Source: Roseococcus pinisoli (GTDB lineage: Bacteria; Pseudomonadota; Alphaproteobacteria; Acetobacterales; Acetobacteraceae). From it: 64,000 nt of DNA. Shown here piece by piece: positions 42,787 to 50,990 of this stretch. The stretch lies in contig NZ_JAHCDA010000004.1 in NCBI RefSeq assembly GCF_018413645.1, positions 434,001 to 498,000 of the forward strand, read 5' to 3'. Position 1 is the stretch's first letter; every line of letters starts with the position of its first letter. Below the pieces are notes generated by a model. It was not told the origin of the DNA. It saw only the letters and a program-made list of their open reading frames with translations, and did no database searches. Both the position numbers and the translations under genes were made by a program.

Positions 42787-43484
42787 GGGAAGCCGACGAA
42801 GACGTAGCCGAAGGTGCGCACCGCCTGGATGGAGACGAAGTCGCTCGCATCGGGCTCGATCTTGCGGCGCAGGTTCTTCACGATGGTGTCCACCGCGCGG
42901 TCGCCCACGCGGAAGGGACGCCCGAAGACCTCGCGGCACAGCTCCGCGCGGCTGACCGGATTGCCCTTCGCGGCGTGCAGGATCTGCAGCGTCTCGAACT
43001 CGGCATTGGTCAGGGAGCAGACCGCACCGCCCGGCCGCCGCAGCACACGCCGCTCGCCATCCAGGTGCCAGCTCGGCCGCGCGGGCTCGGCGGGCACCTC
43101 GTGCTCGCGACGGCGGCGGCGCAGCACCGAGCGGATGCGGGCCAGCATCTCGCGCGGCGTGACCGTCTTCTCCATCTCGTCATCGGCACCGATCTCGAGA
43201 TTGACGATGCGGTCCATCGTCTCGGAGGTGCCGGTGACGATGATGACGGGAACGTCGGAGATGGCGCGCAGCCCGCGCAGGACATCCGTTCCCGAGACGT
43301 GTCCGAGCCGCTGATCCAGCAGCACGAGGTCGGGCACGAAGGTGGTGACGGCCGATTGGAGCTGCGGTTCGTCCTGCACCGCCAGCACCTGGCAACCATG
43401 GAGGCCGAGATAGTCGCTCAACAGCTGAGCGAAGTCGGGATCGTCGTCGACGACGAGAATGCGCGGCTGATTGGACATCAACAT
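42783..43484 (-). CDS. OmpR-type response regulator
   Basis: 233 residues. The receiver domain (about 7-125) has phosphoacceptor Asp57 in LVLLDQRLG, acidic pocket VVDDD, and Lys106 in DDEMEKTV; the usual Lys-Pro is Lys-Thr. The winged-helix DNA-binding domain (about 140-230) shows LTNAEFETLQIL, VSRAELCREVFGR, DRAVDTIVKNLRRKIE and VRTFGYVFV. Its start overlaps the stop of the adjacent sensor kinase by 7 bases, so it is almost certainly the cognate regulator. Confidence 0.93.
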   Translation of the reverse strand: MLMSNQPRILVVDDDPDFAQLLSDYLGLHGCQVLAVQDEPQLQSAVTTFVPDLVLLDQRLGHVSGTDVLRGLRAISDVPVIIVTGTSETMDRIVNLEIGADDEMEKTVTPREMLARIRSVLRRRRREHEVPAEPARPSWHLDGERRVLRRPGGAVCSLTNAEFETLQILHAAKGNPVSRAELCREVFGRPFRVGDRAVDTIVKNLRRKIEPDASDFVSIQAVRTFGYVFVGFP

Positions 43485-45634
43485 AGGTGTCCCATCTTGG
43501 CGCCGTCCCTGGCAACCGTTGAGGGAAGCTTTTCCAGCGACGTGGACCCCGCCGCTTCCGGAGCTGGCAGAAGGCGCAGACGGATTACCACCTCCGCACC
43601 ACCGCCGGATCGGTTGCCCAGCGTGATCTCCCCACCGAAGCCGAGGATCGTTCCATAGGCGATGGAAAGGCCGAGGCCCGTCCCCTGGCCCGGTGGCTTC
43701 GTGGTGAAGAAGGGCTCGAAGGCGTGCTGGTCGATACCCTCCGGCAGGCCGTGGCCGCGGTCGCGCACGAAGATCGTGATCCAGTCCGCGTCCGGCGAAG
43801 GCTCGATATCGATGCTGACGACGCGCTGCACCGTGGGCAGATGCATCATCGCGTCCCGCGCGTTCACCAGGAGGTTCACCAGCACCTGCTCGAGCGGGAT
43901 CAGGCGCCCCTGCACGCTGGGCAGGCCGTCCAGATCGGGATGGTGGACGACGACCCCGTCCTGCCGCAGCGAGGCACCGACCACCTCCAGTGCCCCCCGC
44001 ACCACATCCTCGAGCGGAACCTCGTCGAGCGGCCCGTCATCCGTGCGGGAGAAGGTCCGCAGGTGCTTGGCGATATCGCGCATGCGGTCCACCTGGCGGA
44101 CGATGTTCTCGACGTATCGCTTCGCCTTGGCCGTGTCGCCGGGGACCACCAGATGCGCGAGCGTGACCTCGGCCGCGATGGAGATGGCAGCCAGGGGCTG
44201 GCTGATCTCATGGGCGATGCTGGCCGCCATCTGGCCGAGAACGGTGAGCCGCGCGCTGGCCTCGGCCTGGGCGCGCATCCGCCGCTCCTCCTCGATGTCG
44301 GTCACGACGCCCACGACCTCCGCCTCGGTGGGCGAGACCCAGCCGACGATGCGGCAGCGCTCGCGGATCCAGAGCCCGGTGCCGTCCGCCATACGCAGGC
44401 GGTATTCGCGGACATGCTCGCCGAATTCGAGCACGCGGCGGAAGAAGGCGCGGCGGGCGGCCGCGCCGCCAGGCATGACCGGCAGGTCCGCCCCGCCGGT
44501 GAGCCTCAGCATCTCGGGCCCGATCTCCTGGTCGTCTAGGTCGCCCTCCTCGTCGATCTTGCCCCGGTAGGCGGCGCTTGGCTGCGGATCGAAGGTGGAA
44601 AGCAGGCGCGTGTGCTCGGCCTCGTCGCGCTCCAGGCTTTCCTGCGCACGCTCGAGCTCCGCCAGGCCACGTCGCCGGTCGAGGGAGGACGCGACGGCCA
44701 TGAAGGCCGCGGCCATCAGCAGAAGCCCCACGGCGAGCATCGCGATGCCGTGGCGCCGCTCCGCCTCCGCCTGGGCGACATAGGAGGTCGGGTCGATGCC
44801 GGCCATCACGATCATCTGCGTGCCGTCCAGCTGGCGCCAGGCCAGGTGGAGGGGCCGGCCATCGATGGCGCTGGAGGTGCGGATCAGGCCCTGCGGTCCC
44901 CGCGCATCCAGCATCGCCCTTTCCGGCACCACGGCCCCCACATGCAGGCGGGGATTGTCGCTGCGGGCGACGATGGCGCCATCGTTGCGGAGCAGCGTGG
45001 TCACGCCCGCATTATCACCCAGGGCGTCCCGCAGGCGGAGGGAGAGCCGCTCCGCATCGAAAATCCCGGCCACGAAGCCCAGGACGTCGCCCGTGGGGCC
45101 GCGGACGGCCTCGCGCAGGCAGACCACCGGCAGCTGCTGGGTCGCCGCGCGCCGGGGACGGCCGATCTGGATCTCATCCAGGCTGCCGAGATGATCCCAG
45201 CAGGCGGTGACGGTTCCCCGCGCCTGGGTGGTGCTGGAGGTCCCGGCCGACCAGAGCGGGGATCCCGCCCCGTCGAAGACGATCAGGTCGACCAGACTGG
45301 GGCGGCTCTGAACCATGCCGCGCAGATGGAGGTCGAGAGCATCTGCGGGGGCGGCCAGCCGGCCGGAAGGCAGGACGAGCTGTGCCTGCGCCAGGGCCTG
45401 GAAGGCCCGCACCGTCTCAAGGCTGCGCTGGACCTGGAGGCCCGCGCCGATCAGGGCGGTGCGGGCGAGGCCGTCCACCCGCTGTTGCGCCAGATGCTGG
45501 GTGGAGGTGAAGGCCCGCCAGGCGGTCACGACCGGCACGCTGGCGGCCAGGAAGAACAGCCCGACGAGCGAAAGGTAGATGGCGGCCCCCTCGTTCAGGC
45601 GAGGTCCGCGCAGGGGCCAGCCGCGGGCGATCAT
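43478..45634 (-). CDS. Membrane sensor histidine kinase (Cache-PAS-HisKA)
   Basis: 718 residues from ATG 45634; an upstream ATG at 45778 would add an Arg-rich tail. Transmembrane helix 1 (AIYLSLVGLFFLAASVPVV) and helix 2 (IAMLAVGLLLMAAAFMAV) enclose a periplasmic Cache-like domain of about 270 residues. A PAS domain, HisKA with His475 in SIAHEISQPLAAI, and a HATPase (LVNARDAM, VRDRGHGLPEG, GTGLGLSIAYG) follow. The H-box resembles DctB/FixL-type kinases. It is transcribed away from the 623-base intergenic region. The ligand is unknown; Cache domains usually bind small organic acids or amino acids. Confidence 0.9.
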   Translation of the reverse strand: MIARGWPLRGPRLNEGAAIYLSLVGLFFLAASVPVVTAWRAFTSTQHLAQQRVDGLARTALIGAGLQVQRSLETVRAFQALAQAQLVLPSGRLAAPADALDLHLRGMVQSRPSLVDLIVFDGAGSPLWSAGTSSTTQARGTVTACWDHLGSLDEIQIGRPRRAATQQLPVVCLREAVRGPTGDVLGFVAGIFDAERLSLRLRDALGDNAGVTTLLRNDGAIVARSDNPRLHVGAVVPERAMLDARGPQGLIRTSSAIDGRPLHLAWRQLDGTQMIVMAGIDPTSYVAQAEAERRHGIAMLAVGLLLMAAAFMAVASSLDRRRGLAELERAQESLERDEAEHTRLLSTFDPQPSAAYRGKIDEEGDLDDQEIGPEMLRLTGGADLPVMPGGAAARRAFFRRVLEFGEHVREYRLRMADGTGLWIRERCRIVGWVSPTEAEVVGVVTDIEEERRMRAQAEASARLTVLGQMAASIAHEISQPLAAISIAAEVTLAHLVVPGDTAKAKRYVENIVRQVDRMRDIAKHLRTFSRTDDGPLDEVPLEDVVRGALEVVGASLRQDGVVVHHPDLDGLPSVQGRLIPLEQVLVNLLVNARDAMMHLPTVQRVVSIDIEPSPDADWITIFVRDRGHGLPEGIDQHAFEPFFTTKPPGQGTGLGLSIAYGTILGFGGEITLGNRSGGGAEVVIRLRLLPAPEAAGSTSLEKLPSTVARDGAKMGHLC

Positions 45635-46257
45635 CCGGTGAGGGCCCTTGATCGCCCGCCGCCATCGCGGCCGTGCTCCTGCATCGCGAAGATGTGAGCC
45701 CTGACGGCGAGGCTCGCGGGCGCCGCCGCCCCGTGGCGGGCCAGCGGCGTCGCACTCGCCGTCCGACGGCCCCGGCACCCAACGGCCGGGGCGGAATGCC
45801 GCCCGGAAGCCTTCACATCGCCACGCGCCCGGTCAGCGCCCGCATAGGTTGCATTCATTTGCGCCCAAATGGTTTTGTCGAGTTTTTCGGTCGCAACACG
45901 TCTAGCCAGGGCCCTCTTCGAGTCAACGAGAGGGACACCTTCACAGGATAGGAACTTCGTAGCCAGTCTTGGGTTTACGCAAAGCGAAGAAAATTTTTAC
46001 AGGCGATCAAAGGGATTGATCATCCGCCCGGTACCCGAGAAAATAATTCCATGGAATTTAAGAACCTCTTAAGGGCGGCTCAGATGACGTCTCTACAAAA
46101 CACGACACATCACTCTTTGCACAACCTTTCCGAGCAATTCATTCCTTAACATGCGAAAAACCGTGCAGATTGCCTGAACCGAAATCGGTCGGGCGATGGG
46201 CATGACCGTCACCCTGGCCAAGACTAAGACCGGGCAGAGAGGAAAGGAGTCCAGGCC
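45635..46257. other. 623-base divergent intergenic region with palindromes
   Basis: Non-coding gap between the sensor kinase and the XRE gene, with an AT-richer half from about 45840. It holds CATTTG-CGCC-CAAATG (45856-45871), a perfect 14-base palindrome AATTCCATGGAATT (46045-46058), and TTAAGA-ACC-TCTTAA (46058-46072). There is also GGAAC-N17-GTT (45951-45975), which fits an EcfG-type stress-sigma promoter reading right. No protein-like frame is convincing here. Confidence 0.55.
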
Positions 46258-46845
46258 ATGGTTGCGAAGAAGCTTCGCGAGCCGCCCGTGAGCGCCGATG
46301 CCGCCGACCTCGCCCTGGGCGTCCGCCTCCGGCAGATACGCGAATCGCGCCGCATCTCCCGCCGCGTCGTCGCGACGGGCCTGGGCGTCTCCCCGCAACA
46401 GATCGAGAAGTACGAGACCGGCCTCACGCGCCTTTCCATCGGCCGTCTGCTGCGCTTTGCCGCCGTGCTGGACATCGCGCCGGCAGCGCTGCTCACCCAT
46501 CTCCAGCCCGAATCCGGGGAAGGCAGCCTCGGTCCCGATGATCCTGTCTTCGCCGATGCCTGCGCCGCCTTCGGCCACCTCGCGCGGATCCACGACCCCG
46601 CGCTGCGGCATGCGATGCTGGACGTGCTGGCGGTGCTGGCGGCCCAGGGCGGCCAGCCGCCCCGCTCTTCCACGACCTCGGGCGTCGAGGCGCTCGCCGC
46701 GATGATTCCTGAGCGCAGGGCGCCCGCCCGTGTGCCAGTAGCCACCGCCCCGGCTTCCCGCCAGAAGGGAACTGCGACAAATCTCTTCAACTTGCCTGGG
46801 CATCGCCGCTACCGTGAGCCTGAGCCGGAAGATACTATCTCTTAG
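46258..46845 (+). CDS. XRE-family helix-turn-helix regulator
   Basis: 195 residues. An HTH domain (about 18-75) shows LGVRLRQIRESRRISRRVVATGLGVSPQQIEKYETGLTRLS, the Cro/C1 pattern with the YE.G recognition end. A helical region about 90-130 and a disordered basic tail follow. A strong AAAGGAG precedes the ATG. It lies between a palindrome-rich upstream region, where it may autoregulate, and the orphan binding-protein gene 39 bases downstream. It could therefore control the sensor cassette. Confidence 0.88.
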   Translation: MVAKKLREPPVSADAADLALGVRLRQIRESRRISRRVVATGLGVSPQQIEKYETGLTRLSIGRLLRFAAVLDIAPAALLTHLQPESGEGSLGPDDPVFADACAAFGHLARIHDPALRHAMLDVLAVLAAQGGQPPRSSTTSGVEALAAMIPERRAPARVPVATAPASRQKGTATNLFNLPGHRRYREPEPEDTIS

Positions 46846-46884
46846 TGATTTAATGATCCGTCGCTCAACTATAGCGAGACACTC

Positions 46885-48030
46885 ATGCGAAGTCCGCGCT
46901 TGGCGGCGACACCATCGGCAGCCGGTCCCCGCTTCTGGGGAGCCCGAGCGCTTCTTGCGGCCCTGCTGACGGTCGGCATCGCGGGAGGAGCGCACGCCCA
47001 GGGCGCGGCCCCTTCCCCACCGGCCGTGCGACAACCGGCCGTTCCGACCGCGGCGGATCCCATCCGCATCAAGGTGATCGGCGGGCTCGCGGGCGTCAGC
47101 CAGTACCTGCGCTACGAGGCGCCCTTCTGGCAGCAGCGCCTGGGCGAGATCACCCAGGGCCGGATGGTCGCCGATATCGAACCGTCGGACCGAAGCGGCA
47201 TCCGACAGGCCGAGACCCTGCACCTCATGCGGCTCGGCGTGGTACCCTACAGCACCCTCCTGCTCGCAACTACCTCGGCGGACGAGCCCGAGCTCGCGGG
47301 GGCCGACCTCCCCGTCCTCAATCCGGACATGGCGCGGCTGCGTGCGAACACCGCCGCCTATCGCCCGCGTATCGAGCGCCTTCTCGCCAACAATTACGAC
47401 ATCGAGGTGCTGGCGGTTTACGCCTATCCGGCACAGGTGCTGTTCTGCACGCGGCCTTTCACCAGCCTGTCGGACCTGGGCGGCCGCCGCATCCGGACCT
47501 CCTCGGTGGGCCAGGCGGATGTCATCACCGCCCTCGGCGCCATCTCGGTCGTGACGCCCTTCGCCGAAACCGCCAATGCCGTGCGGAATGGCCAAGTGGA
47601 ATGCGCGATCACAGGCTCCCTGTCGGGCAATGCCGTCGGCCTCGCGGAGGTGACGGGCTACGTCCATCGCATGGCCCTGACCTGGGGCATCAGCGTCTTC
47701 GGCGTTCACCGGCCGACCTGGAATGCGCTCCCGGCCGACCTCCAGCAAATTCTCCGCCAGGGCATCGAGGAGCTGGAGCGCGATATCTGGGAGGCCGCCG
47801 AGCGGGAAACCGAGGACGGCTTCGCCTGCAATTCCGGCCAGCCCTCCTGCCAGGCCGGGCGACCCGGCCGGATGCAGATCGTCCCAGTCACCGAGGAGGA
47901 TGAGCGGCGTCGCCGGGTGTTGCTGCGCGACGTCGTGCTGCCCAACTGGCTGGAGCGCTGCGGCCCCGACTGCGCCGATTCCTGGAACGCCACACTTGCC
48001 GCTTCGGTTGGCATCCCCGCGCGCCCATGA
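46885..48030 (+). CDS. TRAP-type (DctP-like) periplasmic binding protein
   Basis: 381 residues. A Sec signal ends near GGAHAQ. The mature part follows the DctP plan: IRIKVIGGLAGVSQYLRYEAPFW, LMRLGVVPYSTL, LGGRRIRTSSVGQADVITALGA, and VECAITGSL. Two Cys pairs near the C-terminus (DGFACNSGQPSCQ and RCGPDCADSW) are unusual and could form disulfides. No DctQ/DctM permease is present. Instead its stop overlaps the start of a hybrid histidine kinase by four bases (ATGA). It is therefore more likely a ligand-sensing partner of that kinase than a transporter part. Confidence 0.85.
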   Translation: MRSPRLAATPSAAGPRFWGARALLAALLTVGIAGGAHAQGAAPSPPAVRQPAVPTAADPIRIKVIGGLAGVSQYLRYEAPFWQQRLGEITQGRMVADIEPSDRSGIRQAETLHLMRLGVVPYSTLLLATTSADEPELAGADLPVLNPDMARLRANTAAYRPRIERLLANNYDIEVLAVYAYPAQVLFCTRPFTSLSDLGGRRIRTSSVGQADVITALGAISVVTPFAETANAVRNGQVECAITGSLSGNAVGLAEVTGYVHRMALTWGISVFGVHRPTWNALPADLQQILRQGIEELERDIWEAAERETEDGFACNSGQPSCQAGRPGRMQIVPVTEEDERRRRVLLRDVVLPNWLERCGPDCADSWNATLAASVGIPARP

Positions 48031-50990
48031 GCGCTAGCTCGGATCGCCAGGATGGCGCGAAGCGCCCCCCGACCCGCATGCCCGCGGGCGCGGGGCAGGC
48101 GCCGGCCGTGACCTCCAGCTCGATCCGCCGGATCCGGATCTCCATCATTCTCGGCGTGGGCCTGCTGTTGGTGGCGCAGATTCTCGCGGTCTCGCAGCTC
48201 GTCTTCAAGGCGCGAGACACGGCGCTCACGGCGGCAACGCAGCTGGCGGATCGCGTTGGCCGCTCGGTGGAAAGCGCAGTCAATCGCAGCTTCGTCCAGG
48301 TCGATGCCACGCTGATCGGCCTGCCCCTGCTGCTCGCGCCGCTCGCCGGCGGGGACAGGCTTAATATCGCCGGGGTGAACGCCGCGCTCCGCCAGATCAA
48401 CACGCAGAACTTCGCCTTCCGCGACCTGCTGCTGGTCGGCGACGACAACAAGCCGATCGCCGCCGCGCTGTCGGCCTCGCGGCGGCGCTCCCTTCCAGTG
48501 CCCATCGGCCCTGATTACGAGGAAGCCGGCCTTTATGCGGGCGGGCTCGCTCTGGGGGGACCGGCGCTCAATCCCGCCACGGCGGAATTCGCGCTCTTCT
48601 TCGGCCGCCCGCTGCAGCTCCCCGGCTTCGGCGCGGTCCACGGCATCGCCGAGGTGACGCTGTCCAGCATCGCCGTGCTGCTCAATGCCGGTGGCGAAGC
48701 GCCGGGCCTGCGGGTCTGGCTCGAGCGCTCCGACGGAACACTCCTCGCCTCCTCCATGCAGGACAACAGCCTGCTGGGGCGCAGGATGACGGCACCGACC
48801 GAGCCCGGCCCCGCCATCAGGAGGCTGTCGCCGCTGGATGGCCGCGAGGTCATCGTCGCCGCGCGCCCGACCATCTATCCGCGCCTGCGCATCGTGGCGG
48901 AGCTGGATCTCGACCCGGTCCTGGCGAACTGGCGCCAGGACCGTGACCGCGCCGCGCTCTTCTCCGCGGCCCTGGCCCTGGTCCTGATCGCGCTCATGAT
49001 CTCACTCCTGGTCTGGGTGACGCAGCGCAGCCGCGTGGAGGAGGAGCGCCTGAACTGGCGGCTGCGGCTGGAAAGCGCGCTGAACAGCATGACAGACGGC
49101 TTCGTCATGTTCGACGCCGAGGACCGGCTGATCGTCTGCAACCAGAGCTATCGCGAGATGTACCAGCTCTCCTCGGACTTCATCCGGGAGGGCGCGCGCT
49201 TCGAGGACATCATCCGCGAGGGCGCCCGGCGCGGCCAATACCCGCAGCTCAAGGGCGATATCGAGAGCTTCATCCGCGAGCTGAAGGAACAGCGCCACGC
49301 CGGCGGCCTCAGCGTCGAGCGGCTGCTGCCCGGCGGCCGCTGGGTCCTCATCACCGTCCGCACCATGCCGGATGGCGGTACGGTCGGCATCCGCACCGAC
49401 ATCACGGCCCTCAAGGCGGCGATGACGCAGCTGGCGGTGGCGCGCGACGATGCCGAGAAGGCCACGATGGCGCGCGGCATGTTCCTCGCCCGCATGTCGC
49501 ACGAGCTGCGTACCCCGCTCAACGCCGTGCTCGGCTATGCGCAGGTGCTGCTGCAGGACCCCGGCATCTCGGACGAATCCCGCGACCGGCTGCGCCTGAT
49601 GCACGATGCCGCGGCGCATCTGCGGGACGTGGTGAACACGCTGCTCGACCTCAGCAAGGCGGAGGCCGGGAAGCTGGAGCTGCGGCCCGTGCCGACGGCG
49701 CTGCGTCCCCTTGCCGAATCCTGCATGGCGCTGGTCATGCCGGAGGTGGAGCGCAAGCACATCGCCATCGCGCTCGACACCGAGGCCAGCCTGCCCACCA
49801 CTGTCTCGGTGGATGCGATGCGCCTGCGGCAGGTGCTGCTGAACCTGCTGTCCAATGCCGTGAAGTTCACCCCTCAGGGCGGGCGCGTCGTGCTGCGGCT
49901 GCGCGCGACGCCGCGGCCCGACGTCATCCGCTTCGAGGTCGAGGATTCGGGCCCGGGCATCCCGGCCGAGCAACGGGAAAGGCTGTTCCGCGACTTCAGT
50001 CAGCTGCAGGCCGGCGCGGAGAGCGGCGGGGGCACCGGTCTCGGCCTCGCCATCTCGGCGCAGCTGGTCAGCGCCATGGCGGGCGAGATCGGCATCGGGG
50101 ACGGGATCGGCCAGGGCGCCATGTTCTGGGCCGAGCTGCCGCTGCCCGCCGTCGACACGACGCCGTTCTCGAAGCCCGCGCTGCCCCTTTCCCTTCACCT
50201 CGATGAGGAGGAGCCGGCGAAGGCCGCCGCGGACCAGGCCCTGCGCCTCCTCGTGGTCGACGACATCGCCGTCAACCGCACCCTCGCGCGCGTGATGCTC
50301 GAGCAGGCGGGCCATCAGGTGACGCTCGCCTCGGATGGCGGCGAGGCGCTGGCGGCGGTCCAGGCCAATACCTACGACGCCGTGCTGATGGACGTGCAGA
50401 TGCCTGTCATGGACGGGCTGGAAGCGGCCAGGCGCATCCGCCAGCTTCCGGGTGCGGGCCGCCGCGTCCCGATCATCGCGCTCACCGCCTCGGCCATGAC
50501 GGATCAGGTCGAGGCCTGCCGTGCGGCCGGCATGGACGCGCATCTGGCCAAGCCCATCAACCGCGTGGAGATGCTAGCCGCCGTCGCCGAGATCGCCCGG
50601 CGCCGCCACGAAGAGCAGGACGCGCCGCTTTCCCCGGCAGCGCTCGATCGCCTCCGCGCAGATAGCGGCGAGGAGGCGGATCGGGTCGTTGCCGAGCTGG
50701 TGCAGGAGGTTCGCGCCGCGCTTCTTCGCCTTCCAGAGGTCATCGAGGAGGCCAATGCGAGGGTGGAGACCGTGCTTCATCTCCTGGCCCTGCTGCGCCG
50801 GTTGGGCGCGGAGCCGCTGGCACAGGCCACCGCCGTGCTCGAGGCCGCCGCGATGGGCGAGGGAGACCTCGACGCCCCCCTCCAGGCTTGGCGCGAGGCC
50901 GTGGCGGCGCTAGAGCCCCATCTCGATGCCCTCGCGCGACCGCCCTCCGCGCCAGGAAGCGCTTCCCAACCGGCCTTGCACCATGGATGA
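48027..50990 (+). CDS. Hybrid histidine kinase (periplasmic sensor-PAS-HisKA-REC)
   Basis: 987 residues. Transmembrane helices at about 36-58 and 310-333 bracket a periplasmic sensor domain of about 250 residues. A PAS_7-like domain (LNSMTDGFVMFDAEDRLIVCN), HisKA with His492 in ARMSHELRTPLNAVLGY, a HATPase (NLLSNAVKFTP, EDSGPGIP, GTGLGLAIS) and a receiver with Asp789 (VLMDVQMPVMDG) follow. The last ~70 residues look like a degenerate Hpt domain that keeps LGAEPL but lacks the normal HxxKG arrangement. Both neighbouring genes overlap it, the binding protein upstream and the EAL protein downstream, implying one signalling unit. Confidence 0.92.
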   Translation: MSASSDRQDGAKRPPTRMPAGAGQAPAVTSSSIRRIRISIILGVGLLLVAQILAVSQLVFKARDTALTAATQLADRVGRSVESAVNRSFVQVDATLIGLPLLLAPLAGGDRLNIAGVNAALRQINTQNFAFRDLLLVGDDNKPIAAALSASRRRSLPVPIGPDYEEAGLYAGGLALGGPALNPATAEFALFFGRPLQLPGFGAVHGIAEVTLSSIAVLLNAGGEAPGLRVWLERSDGTLLASSMQDNSLLGRRMTAPTEPGPAIRRLSPLDGREVIVAARPTIYPRLRIVAELDLDPVLANWRQDRDRAALFSAALALVLIALMISLLVWVTQRSRVEEERLNWRLRLESALNSMTDGFVMFDAEDRLIVCNQSYREMYQLSSDFIREGARFEDIIREGARRGQYPQLKGDIESFIRELKEQRHAGGLSVERLLPGGRWVLITVRTMPDGGTVGIRTDITALKAAMTQLAVARDDAEKATMARGMFLARMSHELRTPLNAVLGYAQVLLQDPGISDESRDRLRLMHDAAAHLRDVVNTLLDLSKAEAGKLELRPVPTALRPLAESCMALVMPEVERKHIAIALDTEASLPTTVSVDAMRLRQVLLNLLSNAVKFTPQGGRVVLRLRATPRPDVIRFEVEDSGPGIPAEQRERLFRDFSQLQAGAESGGGTGLGLAISAQLVSAMAGEIGIGDGIGQGAMFWAELPLPAVDTTPFSKPALPLSLHLDEEEPAKAAADQALRLLVVDDIAVNRTLARVMLEQAGHQVTLASDGGEALAAVQANTYDAVLMDVQMPVMDGLEAARRIRQLPGAGRRVPIIALTASAMTDQVEACRAAGMDAHLAKPINRVEMLAAVAEIARRRHEEQDAPLSPAALDRLRADSGEEADRVVAELVQEVRAALLRLPEVIEEANARVETVLHLLALLRRLGAEPLAQATAVLEAAAMGEGDLDAPLQAWREAVAALEPHLDALARPPSAPGSASQPALHHG

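Noticed and set aside
43724-45697. Plus-strand open frames opposite the sensor kinase
   Set aside because: The minus strand encodes complete Cache-PAS-HisKA-HATPase motifs; the opposite frames show none.
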